DNA of 64,000 bases from JAICYJ01 sp963797565 (GTDB taxonomy: Bacteria; Actinomycetota; Thermoleophilia; Gaiellales; JAICJC01): assembly GCA_963797565.1 (NCBI GenBank), contig CAWCPM010000013.1, positions 96,589 through 160,588 of the forward strand, given 5' to 3'. Every line of letters starts with the position of its first letter. Position 1 is the stretch's first letter. The translations under genes and the position numbers were made by a program. The notes under the pieces are model-generated. The model made no database searches. It saw only the letters and a program-made list of their open reading frames with translations, and was not told the DNA's origin. This document shows, one piece after another, positions 1 through 8,033 of the stretch.

Positions 1-49
1 CGGTCGAGTCTTCGGCATGCACGCCGGCGTGGTGCGAAACGGTAGTCAT
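1..49 (-). CDS. N-terminus of an unidentified protein, cut by the window edge
   Basis: Only the first 16 codons are visible (MTTVSHHAGVHAEDST), running off the left edge. The start is supported by a strong ribosome binding site: GGGAGG on the minus strand lies 5 bases before the ATG. It begins 31 bp after the stop of the alpha/beta hydrolase gene on the same strand, so the two probably form an operon. Too little is present to name a family. Confidence 0.6.
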   Translation of the reverse strand, partial: MTTVSHHAGVHAEDST

Positions 50-80
50 GCGAGCCTCCCGCAGGCTGAATCGCCGTTGG

Positions 81-1457
81 TCATGGTGATAGTGGAGCGC
101 CGGTGCGAACTGCGTGGACAACCGCCTCGATTGCTTGGGCGCTTACCGCGGCGTAGCGTTGCTCCTCCAGGAGTGCCTGGTGCGTCGCGCCTTGCGTTGT
201 CTGATGAGCGCTGTTTGCCGACAGAGCTGCCAATCGGTCTTGCGCGGCAAACCATCCCGACTGTTGCCCCACGTCGGCCGTCAGGACGAAGAGCGGTTTC
301 CCATCCAGGCTCGTAAGAGCTTTGTCCTGGTCAAGGACGGTTGGCAGCTCTGCGAACTCGACGCGGTCGGCGTTCAGTTCGCGCGGTGAAGAGGCGAACG
401 TCTCCGCTTGGCTCTTGGCACCCGCCGGCAGCGAGTTGCCGCTTGCGGTGATGTACGCCCGCACGATCCCCGCGCGCGCGAGGGGCGGCAACAGACCCGA
501 CACGCGGTGCGCCACCGAGTAGAACGTGTCATACGACGGAAGGTCGAACTGATAGGGGGTGGACGAGTCGAGTAACGCGACGCCAGCGACGTCGGCTGGG
601 TAGTCCATCGCGTAGGCGAGGGCGTAAGGGCCTCCGACTGAGTGACCGGCAAGGATGTACGGGCCCGGAATGTTGGCCGCCTTGAGAAGGCCTCGCGCAT
701 CGGCAGAAAGTTGATGGGCGTCTTGTGCGCCAACGCCGGCTCCGCTCCATCCTTCGCCCGCACGATCGAATGCGCAGACTCGTGTCTGGCGCATGACGTC
801 GGCTTGCACCCAGGCCCAGCTTGGCGTCCGCTCCCCAAGCCCGTTGAACAAGACCACAACCGGCGACCCTGTGCCCGAACAGCGCAGGTAGAGCCTATGG
901 CCGGCGACGAGGTAGGTGCGGCCACCGGGTGGAGGGTCGGTATTCGTTGTCGCTTCGATGCCCGTCTCGATCGCGCCACCAAGGGCGACAAGAGCCAGAA
1001 CGCCGACCGGCGGATACAGGACGACTCGTCGTGACCAGCTGCACAGTGATCGGCGGGAGTCGCGGATCATCCACACGACCAGCACGAGCAGAAGGACCGG
1101 CCAAACCCATCCGAGTAGGTGAAGAACGTGGCCGCTGGGACGGAGGACGAGAACCGCGGCCCCGGTCACGCCGAAACACAGGGCAGCGATGCGTGCCCAG
1201 GATTGCGGCTGGTCGGTGCGGCGCTTGGAAAGCTCCGCAAGCATCGTGTACCCGACCGCCAAGGAGAGCAGGGCAAGTCCCGTGATTACCGTCTCCCGAC
1301 CCCCACCAAAGACGAGGATGTCCAGAACGAGTCCGAGGACGAGTCCCACGACAACGGAAGAGACCACGATCACGCCTATGTGACCGCGCCCGGGACCATC
1401 CCCCTTGGGCGTGAGCTGGTCGTGCGCTTGTTTCGCGATCATGGCCACGTGGCCCAA
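81..1457 (-). CDS. Alpha/beta hydrolase with N-terminal membrane segments
   Basis: The 458-residue protein starts with about five hydrophobic segments (roughly residues 27-49, 57-75, 86-105, 108-130 and 147-165). An alpha/beta hydrolase domain follows. The nucleophile elbow is GHSVGG (Ser about 273), preceded by an oxyanion-type strand VVVLFNGLG near residue 200, and the likely catalytic histidine is in GATHQALLEE near residue 425. The fold implies hydrolysis of an ester, epoxide, amide or similar bond; the substrate cannot be read from sequence. The membrane part suggests anchoring with the catalytic domain on one face. An internal ATG at 1442 is an alternative start. The gene lies in the lower-GC left part of the window. 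Confidence 0.8.
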   Translation of the reverse strand: MGHVAMIAKQAHDQLTPKGDGPGRGHIGVIVVSSVVVGLVLGLVLDILVFGGGRETVITGLALLSLAVGYTMLAELSKRRTDQPQSWARIAALCFGVTGAAVLVLRPSGHVLHLLGWVWPVLLLVLVVWMIRDSRRSLCSWSRRVVLYPPVGVLALVALGGAIETGIEATTNTDPPPGGRTYLVAGHRLYLRCSGTGSPVVVLFNGLGERTPSWAWVQADVMRQTRVCAFDRAGEGWSGAGVGAQDAHQLSADARGLLKAANIPGPYILAGHSVGGPYALAYAMDYPADVAGVALLDSSTPYQFDLPSYDTFYSVAHRVSGLLPPLARAGIVRAYITASGNSLPAGAKSQAETFASSPRELNADRVEFAELPTVLDQDKALTSLDGKPLFVLTADVGQQSGWFAAQDRLAALSANSAHQTTQGATHQALLEEQRYAAVSAQAIEAVVHAVRTGAPLSP

Positions 1458-1622
1458 TGCGGAACGACGTGACCGATCCGGGAGCCCGGCCTCATCCGCG
1501 CTGGCGTGCTCGGCGATGTGGCAGTGCGCCCTCCCGAGATCGCGCGCCGACCATTGGTCTTCTGGCTACGGATGCGCGCCTTTCATGGGTTCAACGTTTC
1601 GCCCCGCGTCCCAATGATCCGG

Positions 1623-1628
1623 TAGACT
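1623..1628 (+). promoter_or_regulatory. -10 element TAGACT before leader ORF and regulator
   Basis: TAGACT fits the TANNNT -10 motif and ends 8 bp before the ATG of an 11-codon ORF. That spacing would give a nearly leaderless transcript. No convincing -35 hexamer is visible at 17 bp. The surrounding 50 bp are distinctly AT-rich compared with neighbouring DNA. Confidence 0.5.
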
Positions 1629-1636
1629 GAGGACTA

Positions 1637-1672
1637 ATGCAGGAAAACGACTTTAGTAGTAAAAACTCATGA
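1637..1672 (+). CDS. Putative 11-aa leader peptide overlapping the next start
   Basis: The ORF reads MQENDFSSKNS and ends in TGA. It starts 8 bp after a TANNNT -10 element. Its stop codon overlaps the ATG of the winged-helix gene in an ATGA arrangement, and that downstream gene has no recognisable Shine-Dalgarno sequence. This is consistent with translational coupling through a leaderless mini-ORF. No codon bias or runs typical of an attenuator peptide are visible. It could be chance, since an 11-codon ORF is short. Confidence 0.35.
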   Translation: MQENDFSSKNS

Positions 1673-2109
1673 AGTCAAGTTCCGGAGATGAGGCGCAGCA
1701 GTTCGCCGTGACCGCCTCTGACGTGCACGCCACGGGCCCTGGAAGCGCGCCGGCCGCCGCGACCAATGGCCACCATGGCTGGCGGTTCGTGACGAACCAT
1801 GCCCGCGTCCTCGAAACAATCGCCCGTGACCCCACGACCCGTCTGCGAGACATCGCCGTGATCGTTGGTCTGACCGAGCGAACGGCTGCCCAAATAGTCA
1901 ACGACTTCGTCGCGGCCGGCTACCTCACGAAGACCCGAGAGGGCCGCCGCAACCGGTACGAAGTGCACGGCGACCTGCCCCTCCGCGATCCGCTCCACAG
2001 CCACCGAACGGTCGGGGAACTACTCGCCTTCCTTCAAGGATCCACGCCGGCCTCTTCGGGCACCGAACCCCGGTCGTCCGACACGCGACCTGGTCACCGC
2101 GGCAGCTGA
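1669..2109 (+). CDS. Winged-helix (MarR/ArsR-like) transcriptional regulator
   Basis: This is a 146-residue protein. After a poorly conserved N-terminus of about 38 residues it has a classical winged helix-turn-helix: a helix around HARVLETIARDP, the HTH pair RLRDIAVIVGLTERTAAQIV and DFVAAGYLTKTREGRRNRYEV as helix plus wing. The C-terminal 50 residues are low complexity. It presumably binds DNA as a dimer; the ligand is unknown. It sits 11 bp upstream of the flavoprotein gene on the same strand, so regulation of that gene and of its own promoter is likely. Target identity is inference. Confidence 0.75.
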   Translation: MKSSSGDEAQQFAVTASDVHATGPGSAPAAATNGHHGWRFVTNHARVLETIARDPTTRLRDIAVIVGLTERTAAQIVNDFVAAGYLTKTREGRRNRYEVHGDLPLRDPLHSHRTVGELLAFLQGSTPASSGTEPRSSDTRPGHRGS

Positions 2110-2120
2110 CAAGGGACGTC

Positions 2121-3470
2121 ATGCTGGGCTCATCGACATACCTCCTCGGTCGAGCGTCGACGCCGGGTGTGCCCGAGACGCGACAGTTTCTGACCCGAAA
2201 CGGCGTGCCGTTCCAGTGGGTGGATGTAGACAACGACCCACTGGTCGAGCTACTCAGGGGCCGCGCACAGCTCGAAGGACGCCGCTACCCGTTGGCGTTG
2301 TTTGCGGACGGTTCGATCCTCGAGGGGCCGGAGCGCTTCATGCTCACGCGGTACGTCAGCCACACGCCGATGGCCTCTTCTCCTCCAGTGCCTCCAGAGG
2401 ATGAACGGGCCTACGCCGAAACCGCCCGGTTCAAGCAGCAACTCGCTGAACGCGTGGGGTTACCGACTCGACCGACGACACAGATGTACGACGTCCTCGT
2501 CGTCGGTGCGGGCCCCGCTGGACTCACCACCGCTCTCTACTGTGCATCAGAAGGAGTCAGCACAATCGTCGTGGAAGCGATCGCGCCTGGCGGTCAGGCT
2601 GGCACAAGCGCTCGGATCGAAAACTATCCAGGCTTCCCGCAAGGGATCAGTGGAGCGGAACTCGCGGCGAGCATCCACGCCCAGGCATCCCGTCTCGGGG
2701 CGGAGATCCTGGTGGGAGCAGAGCTCATCACATCGGGCCCGACCGATCACGGCACCTTTAGAGTCGAGCTGACCTGCGGTTCTGCACTTGAGGTTCAAAC
2801 CGGTGTCGTCGCCACCGGCGTTGACTACCGGCGACTGGAAGCCCCAGGAGTTCGAGAGTTCGTTGGCGCAGGAATCCATTACGGCTCCGCGCCTGGAGAG
2901 GCAGTTCGACTGCAGGGCCGCGACGTGGTGATTGTCGGTGGCGGTAACTCCGCCGGCCAAGCGGCGCTTCATCTGGCCGAGCACGCAAGAGCGGTGACCG
3001 TCGTCGTCCGCGGGGCAGACCTCCAGCGAGGGATGTCCAACTACCTGATCCAACGGATCAACCAGCATCCACGCATCACGGTTCGAACGTCCTCCCAGGT
3101 CGCCGAAGCTCGCGGTGACTCCCACCTGCGGAGCGTCATCCTCCGGAGCGAGGGGCGCGAGGATACAGAGGAGTTAGCTGCAGATGCGATGTTCCTGCTC
3201 ATCGGGGCACGGCCGATCACGGTCGGCCTCGAAGGGTGGCTCAGGCGCGACGAGCATGGATTTCTCCTGACGGGCCAGGATGTGGTCGCTGACGCCCCAC
3301 GCGAAAGCTGGTGGAAGCTCAGCCGGGATCCATATCACTTGGAATCAAGCCAACCAGGCGTATTCGTCGCCGGAGACCTTCGCCATGGCTCCATAAAACG
3401 CGTCGCATCCGCCGTCGGAGAGGGCGCCATGGCCGCCTCTCTCATCCACCGCTACCTCGCGGAGGCCTAA
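2121..3470 (+). CDS. Thioredoxin-reductase-like flavoprotein with glutaredoxin-like N-domain, lacking redox cysteines
   Basis: The 449-residue protein has two parts. Residues 1-85 resemble a glutaredoxin fold (TYLLGRASTPGVPETRQFL, then VPFQWVDVDND), but the usual CPxC positions read TPGVPE. From residue about 116 comes a low-molecular-weight TrxR core: FAD site VVGAGPAGLTTALY, EAIAPGGQAG, IENYPGFP, the NADPH site VIVGGGNSAGQAAL and the C-terminal FAD motif VFVAGDLRHG. Where TrxR has CATC-DG this protein has GSAPGE, so the disulfide is absent. It probably oxidises NAD(P)H and passes electrons to something other than thioredoxin, as cysteine-less TrxR relatives (type-2 ferredoxin reductases) do. 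The acceptor is unknown. It follows the winged-helix regulator by 11 bp. Confidence 0.85.
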   Translation: MLGSSTYLLGRASTPGVPETRQFLTRNGVPFQWVDVDNDPLVELLRGRAQLEGRRYPLALFADGSILEGPERFMLTRYVSHTPMASSPPVPPEDERAYAETARFKQQLAERVGLPTRPTTQMYDVLVVGAGPAGLTTALYCASEGVSTIVVEAIAPGGQAGTSARIENYPGFPQGISGAELAASIHAQASRLGAEILVGAELITSGPTDHGTFRVELTCGSALEVQTGVVATGVDYRRLEAPGVREFVGAGIHYGSAPGEAVRLQGRDVVIVGGGNSAGQAALHLAEHARAVTVVVRGADLQRGMSNYLIQRINQHPRITVRTSSQVAEARGDSHLRSVILRSEGREDTEELAADAMFLLIGARPITVGLEGWLRRDEHGFLLTGQDVVADAPRESWWKLSRDPYHLESSQPGVFVAGDLRHGSIKRVASAVGEGAMAASLIHRYLAEA

Positions 3471-3520
3471 GCCCGGAACGCGCATTCGGGGAACATTCCG
3501 CGCCTAATCCAGTCAGCCTT

Positions 3521-3557
3521 GAGCCTCGCCCCCTTCGAAGCGGCTGAAGCGAGGCTC
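3521..3557. terminator. Hairpin between two convergent genes
   Basis: A perfect 9-bp inverted repeat (GAGCCTCGC / GCGAGGCTC) with a 19-nt loop lies between the stop of the plus-strand flavoprotein and the stop of the minus-strand dehydrogenase. There is no U-run on either side. Its place between convergent genes suggests a bidirectional terminator. Confidence 0.5.
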
Positions 3558-3567
3558 CATTCGGAAG

Positions 3568-4578
3568 TCAAAGTGATCGCGTCGCGGCTTCGTCAACGGC
3601 AACGGCAACGGCGAGCTTGCCTTCTGCGCGGCCGGCCGTCAGCTGCCGGATCGCCTCAGCGGCATGCTCAAGCGGATACACGGTGTCAAGTGCGGGCTTC
3701 ACTGCGCCGGTCTCAACGAGCTCGCCGAGGCGCTCGAGGTCGGCCTGCCGCTCGCGGTTGACGATGAAGGTGAGTCGCTGGCGAACGAACAGCGACAAGA
3801 ATCGGGCGTGCAGTTGTCGGCCCATACCGGTCACCGAGTCGCCGCCTTCGCCGCCGACGATCACGAGCGTGCCGCTCGGTGTGAGCCACGTGCGGAGTGT
3901 TGCGATCGGCGTGTCCCCGCCTGTGTCGATGATTGCGTCATAGGGGCCGCCGTAATCGCTGGTGTCGACGGTGTCATACGCGATCACGCGCTCGGCCCCG
4001 AGTGAACGGACAAAGTCGACCTTCGTTTCGCGGCAGACGCCGGTGACCTGCGCTCCGACGGCCCGGGCGATCTGGACGGCAAAGCTGCCAACGCCGCCGG
4101 ATGCACCGATGACGAGAACCGTCGATCCGGCGTTCAAGTGGGCGGCATCGACGGCTTGGAGGGCGGTCATGCCCGAGATTCCAAGCACCGCTGCCTCCAC
4201 TGCGGAGAGCCGATCCGGAGTGGGAGCGAGTTTTCGCTCCTTCGCTTTGGCGTACTCGGCGAACGAACCGGTCGCCACACCGAATACAGAGTCACCCACG
4301 GTGAACCGTCGCACCTCTGATCCAGTCTTTGCGACCGTGCCAGCCACATCTCGACCAAGCACAGCTTCGCGCGGTCGACGAAGGCCGATCGCCAGGCGAG
4401 CGAGATACGGCGTCCCGGTCAAGAGGTGCCAGGTGCCGCGATCGACGCCGGCGGCCCCGACCCGGATCAGCACCTCGTCGTCGGCGATTGCTGGCACAGG
4501 AATTTGAGCGACTCGAATGACCTCAGCGTCGCCATAGTCGTCCCGCACGGCCGCCCTCATTGTCGACTGCATGATCAT
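3568..4578 (-). CDS. Zinc-free MDR family NAD(P)H:quinone reductase / alcohol dehydrogenase
   Basis: From the chosen ATG the product is 336 residues. It has the GroES-like N-domain (MRAAVRDDYG, PAIADDEVLIRVGAAGVDRG) and the Rossmann motif VLVIGASGGVGSFAVQIA for NADP. The segment VTGVCRETKVDFVRSLGAE is typical of the quinone reductase/zinc-independent branch. The GHE-type and cysteine zinc ligands are not apparent. The ORF is open up to 4734, but the start at 4578 has GGAGGAG about 12 bases upstream, and homology begins only there. It likely reduces a quinone or enone with NADPH. It is divergent from the flavin monooxygenase and converges on the TrxR-like gene. Confidence 0.85.
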   Translation of the reverse strand: MIMQSTMRAAVRDDYGDAEVIRVAQIPVPAIADDEVLIRVGAAGVDRGTWHLLTGTPYLARLAIGLRRPREAVLGRDVAGTVAKTGSEVRRFTVGDSVFGVATGSFAEYAKAKERKLAPTPDRLSAVEAAVLGISGMTALQAVDAAHLNAGSTVLVIGASGGVGSFAVQIARAVGAQVTGVCRETKVDFVRSLGAERVIAYDTVDTSDYGGPYDAIIDTGGDTPIATLRTWLTPSGTLVIVGGEGGDSVTGMGRQLHARFLSLFVRQRLTFIVNRERQADLERLGELVETGAVKPALDTVYPLEHAAEAIRQLTAGRAEGKLAVAVAVDEAATRSL

Positions 4579-4871
4579 TTGCTCAGTTGGCTCCTCCGAC
4601 GGCTCTTGGATCGCCATTCTCGCATTTCCAATTACCCCCGAAGCGCTGTCGGCGTGGAGCGATACGGATCGACCCGGGCACTTGTGCCGACCCAAATCGC
4701 CTGCTACCGTCGGCCGCTCACCGACATGGGCCAACCCGAACCCGATCCGGCCGAAGTGCCGTCTGGCTCGAATCGAACGGAGGACACCATGTACAACAGG
4801 CGCCCAATCGCGCTGACAGGCTGGCGGCGGTGCTCACGGGCCGATGAGGCTGCCGGGGTGGCGAACCGACG

Positions 4872-5984
4872 GTGACGGCTGAAGACCTCGCCCAGGCACG
4901 CACGCAGCATGCCCGTGACCAGTTCGACGTGGTCGTGGTCGGCGGCGGTCAGGCTGGCCTGGCCATCGGCTACTGGTTGGCCAAGCAGGGCCGCCGGTTC
5001 GTGATCCTGGAGGCGGGCGACTCGGTCGCAACCGCGTGGCGGAAACGGTGGGACTCGCTGGTGTTGTTCACGTCGCGGCGCTACGACGCGCTGCCGGGCG
5101 TCGCCTTTCCCGGCGCTTCGGACGGCTATCCGACTCGGGGTGAGGTGATCGCTTACCTCGAACGCTACGCGTCTGAGTTCAACCTGCCCGTCCAGACCAA
5201 TAGCCGCGTGCGCTCTCTGACCGTCCAGGACGGTCGGTTCCTGCTCGACCTCGGCGAGCGCCGGATTCGGGCGAAGCGGGTCGTGGTCGCGACCGGCCCG
5301 TTCCAGGCGCCGCGCACACCGGCTTGGGCTGGCTCGCTGGCGCCGGACGTGTTCCAGATCCACAGCAGCGACTACCGGCGGCCCTCCGAGATACCGGCCG
5401 GAACCGTGCTGGTGGTTGGGGGTGGAAACACTGGCTATCAGATCGCCAAGGAGCTGACGGCGACCCATCCGGTTCACCTGGCCGTCGGGTCACGCCAGAC
5501 GCCGCTTCCGCAGCGGCTGCTGGGCCGTGACCTGTTCTGGTGGCTGGACAAGCTAGGTCTGCTGGAAAAGTCGGTCGACTCGCGGATCGGCCGGCGGGCT
5601 CGCGATCGTGGCGGCGACACCTTGATCGGATCGAACCCTCGCCAAGCGCGCCGCCACGGCGTGCAGCTGCGACCTCGGGCCGTGAAGGCGGAGGGCGGCG
5701 CGATCAGGTTCGAGGACGGCAGCAGGCTCAGCCCAGCGGCAGTGGTTTGGGCGACCGGCTACCGGACAGATCACTCCTGGATCGGGCTTCCCGCCGTCGC
5801 CGACGATGGCACAGCCCGGCATCGGCGGGGTGTCAGCGACGTGCCGGGCCTGTACTTCCTGGGCCTACCCTGGCAGTACACGCGCGGGTCGGCGCTGCTT
5901 GGCTGGGTCAAGGACGACGCCCGGTTCATCGCCGAGCAGATCGCTGCCAACGAGGAATCAACTGAGGTAACGGCAGCCGGCTGA
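4872..5984 (+). CDS. Flavin-containing monooxygenase-like NAD(P)/FAD oxidoreductase (CzcO/YhdR type)
   Basis: The 370-residue protein starts at GTG. It carries the FAD dinucleotide motif VVVVGGGQAGLAIGYWL near residue 24 and an NADPH motif VLVVGGGNTGYQIA near residue 180. FQIHSSDY corresponds to the FMO fingerprint region, and ATGYRTDHSWI is the family's C-terminal signature. Such enzymes hydroxylate or Baeyer-Villiger-oxidise small molecules, or act as reductases; some are annotated as potassium or metal-transport associated. The multicopper oxidase gene starts 33 bp downstream with a good ribosome binding site, so the two are probably co-transcribed. Substrate unknown. Confidence 0.85.
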   Translation: MTAEDLAQARTQHARDQFDVVVVGGGQAGLAIGYWLAKQGRRFVILEAGDSVATAWRKRWDSLVLFTSRRYDALPGVAFPGASDGYPTRGEVIAYLERYASEFNLPVQTNSRVRSLTVQDGRFLLDLGERRIRAKRVVVATGPFQAPRTPAWAGSLAPDVFQIHSSDYRRPSEIPAGTVLVVGGGNTGYQIAKELTATHPVHLAVGSRQTPLPQRLLGRDLFWWLDKLGLLEKSVDSRIGRRARDRGGDTLIGSNPRQARRHGVQLRPRAVKAEGGAIRFEDGSRLSPAAVVWATGYRTDHSWIGLPAVADDGTARHRRGVSDVPGLYFLGLPWQYTRGSALLGWVKDDARFIAEQIAANEESTEVTAAG

Positions 5985-6017
5985 ACAGCGGCGCCGACGA
6001 GCGAGAGGATCTGACGA

Positions 6018-7781
6018 ATGCAACACCATCACGGCGACACCGAGCACCGCGAGGCTTTTCCGACCAGCACCGAGGGGCTCCCGGAAGCAGCCGCGCCGCG
6101 GGTCATCGATCTTGCCGACGGCGAAGCGACGGAGCTTCGCATCGGCGCTGTCACCAAGCAGATCGGCGACGAGCAGGTGCGGATGCTCGCCTACAGCGGT
6201 TCGATTCCCGGGCCGACACTACGCGTCCGCGAGGGATCGCAGTTGATCGTCGATGTCCAAAACGACGGCGACCTCGAAGCGACCGTGCACTGGCACGGGC
6301 TCCGCCTGGACAACCGCTACGACGGCACCCACGAGACTCAAGCGCCGATGCCGGTCGGCGGCTCGTTCAGCTACCGGCTTGACTTCCCCGATCCCGGCAT
6401 CTACTGGTACCACCCGCACATCCGCCAGGACTACGGCCAGGAGATGGGTCTGTACGGCAACATCATCGTCGTCCCAACCGACGAGGATTACTGGCCGCCG
6501 GTGCATCACGAGATCGCGCTGACGCTCGACGACGTGCTGATCGAGGACGGTCGGGTCGGGTCGTTCGATGCCAATGAGACCAACTACTCGGCGATGGGCC
6601 GGTTCGGAAACACCATGCTCACCGGTGGCGAGACCGACCTCGCACTCACCGTACGCCGAGACGAGGTCGTTCGCTTCTACCTGACCAACACCGCCAACAC
6701 CCGCGTCTTTAACGTCGCTATCCCGAACGCGCGGATGAAACTGGTCGGCGCAGACAGCGGCCGCTACGAGCGCGAGGCCTTTGTCGAGTCGGTGATCCTT
6801 GCCCCGTCGGAGCGGGCGGTCATCGACGTCCTGTTCGACCAGCAGGGTGAAGCGGCGCTGGAGCACCGCACGCCCGACCAAGCCTACCGCCTCGGCACGA
6901 TTACGGTAGGCGACGACACAGCGTCACCATCGCTGGCCGACCAGTTTGCAGAACTTCGACAGAACCCGGAGTGGGCGGAGGTGCGCGAGCAATTCCCAGA
7001 GTTCCTCGACGCTGAGCCGGATAAGACGCTCGGCTTTGTCGCCGAGATGGATATGGGCCAGCCCGAGGGAGACGTCATCTACACCTGCCCAATGCACGCC
7101 GACATCGCCTCTGAAGAGCCCGGCCACTGCCCGAAGTGCGGCATGAAGCTGCTCGCAACGCCGGTCAGCTACGTCTGCCCGATGCACCCAGACGTCACCA
7201 GCGCAACCGCCGATAAGTGCCCGAAGTGCGGCATGAAGCTGTTGCCAGCTCACGTCGTCGCCGCCAGCGAGGGCAGCCACGCACACGAGCACAGCTCCAG
7301 CCACGATCATGACGACCACGACCATGGTCACGAGCACCACCACGACCACGGCGACACTCACGACCACACAGCGGTCGGAACGATCGAATGGGAAGACGAC
7401 ATGGTCGACATCAACCGGACCACGACGCCGGCGAACACCCGCTGGAGCCTGATCGACAAGGACACCGGCGATGCCAACCACGCCATCGATTGGCAGTTCC
7501 GGGTCGGCGACCAGGTCAAGCTACGGCTGGTCAACGAGATGGACTCAGACCATCCCATGCACCACCCCTTCCACGTTCACGGCGCCGGCCGATTCATCGT
7601 TCTCGCGCGCGACGGCACGCCCGAGGAGAATCTGGTCTGGAAGGACACGGTGCTGGTGCGCACCGGCGAGACCGTCGACATCTTGCTCGACGTCACGCAT
7701 GCCGGCCGCTGGATGGCCCACTGCCACATCGCAGAACACCACGAAAGCGGGATGATGTTCAGCTTCAACGTGTCCCCGTAG
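6018..7781 (+). CDS. Multicopper oxidase with two inserted heavy-metal-binding domains
   Basis: The 587-residue protein is a cupredoxin-type multicopper oxidase. The N-domain has VHWHGLRLDNRYDG (about residue 92) and YWYHPHIRQDYG (about 131). The C-domain has HHPFHVHGAGRF (about 513) and MAHCHIAEHHESGMM near the end, giving the Cys-His type 1 bridge and a Met axial ligand. Between the cupredoxin domains lie two near-identical modules, YTCPMHAD...CPKCGMKL at 355-378 and YVCPMHPD...CPKCGMKL at 385-408, then a His-rich stretch at 421-451. These modules are the heavy-metal-binding domain usually found in copper ATPases and efflux proteins. No signal peptide is seen. Likely a copper- or metal-dependent oxidase; the modules may deliver copper. 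GAGAGGAT lies upstream of the start. Confidence 0.88.
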   Translation: MQHHHGDTEHREAFPTSTEGLPEAAAPRVIDLADGEATELRIGAVTKQIGDEQVRMLAYSGSIPGPTLRVREGSQLIVDVQNDGDLEATVHWHGLRLDNRYDGTHETQAPMPVGGSFSYRLDFPDPGIYWYHPHIRQDYGQEMGLYGNIIVVPTDEDYWPPVHHEIALTLDDVLIEDGRVGSFDANETNYSAMGRFGNTMLTGGETDLALTVRRDEVVRFYLTNTANTRVFNVAIPNARMKLVGADSGRYEREAFVESVILAPSERAVIDVLFDQQGEAALEHRTPDQAYRLGTITVGDDTASPSLADQFAELRQNPEWAEVREQFPEFLDAEPDKTLGFVAEMDMGQPEGDVIYTCPMHADIASEEPGHCPKCGMKLLATPVSYVCPMHPDVTSATADKCPKCGMKLLPAHVVAASEGSHAHEHSSSHDHDDHDHGHEHHHDHGDTHDHTAVGTIEWEDDMVDINRTTTPANTRWSLIDKDTGDANHAIDWQFRVGDQVKLRLVNEMDSDHPMHHPFHVHGAGRFIVLARDGTPEENLVWKDTVLVRTGETVDILLDVTHAGRWMAHCHIAEHHESGMMFSFNVSP

Positions 7782-7904
7782 AGTCGACTGGTCAAGTCGC
7801 GGGTAAGGGCGCGCATCACACCGTTTCAGCACTCTCAGCCAGGCCCCGGACGGACGCGGCGACCCAGCAACGCTACACAGCATGGTTGAGCCGGTTTCGA
7901 CGAA

Positions 7905-7977
7905 TGGGCGGTGACGGGATCGAACCGCCGACCCCCTGCGTGTAAAGCAGGTGCTCTCCCAGCTGAGCTAACCGCCC
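7905..7977 (-). tRNA. tRNA-Val (anticodon UAC)
   Basis: The minus-strand sequence folds into a cloverleaf. The 7-bp acceptor stem is GGGCGGT with ACCGCCC, the D-arm contains AGCTCAGCTGGGAGAGC, and the anticodon stem-loop is CCTGC-TTTACAC-GCAGG with anticodon TAC. The T-loop is GGTTCGATCCC and the discriminator is A. CCA is not encoded. The 3' end faces the lower-GC left part of the window. A possible -10 element TAAGGT lies at 7990-7995. Confidence 0.95.
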
Positions 7978-8033
7978 GAGGCGGCTTGAACCTTACTCCG
8001 GAACTTTGGCCGCGCGGGCGGCGTCGAATCTGC

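Noticed and set aside
4426..4875. 149-codon plus-strand frame upstream of the monooxygenase
   Set aside because: It overlaps the N-terminus of the minus-strand dehydrogenase and has no recognisable motif or ribosome binding site.
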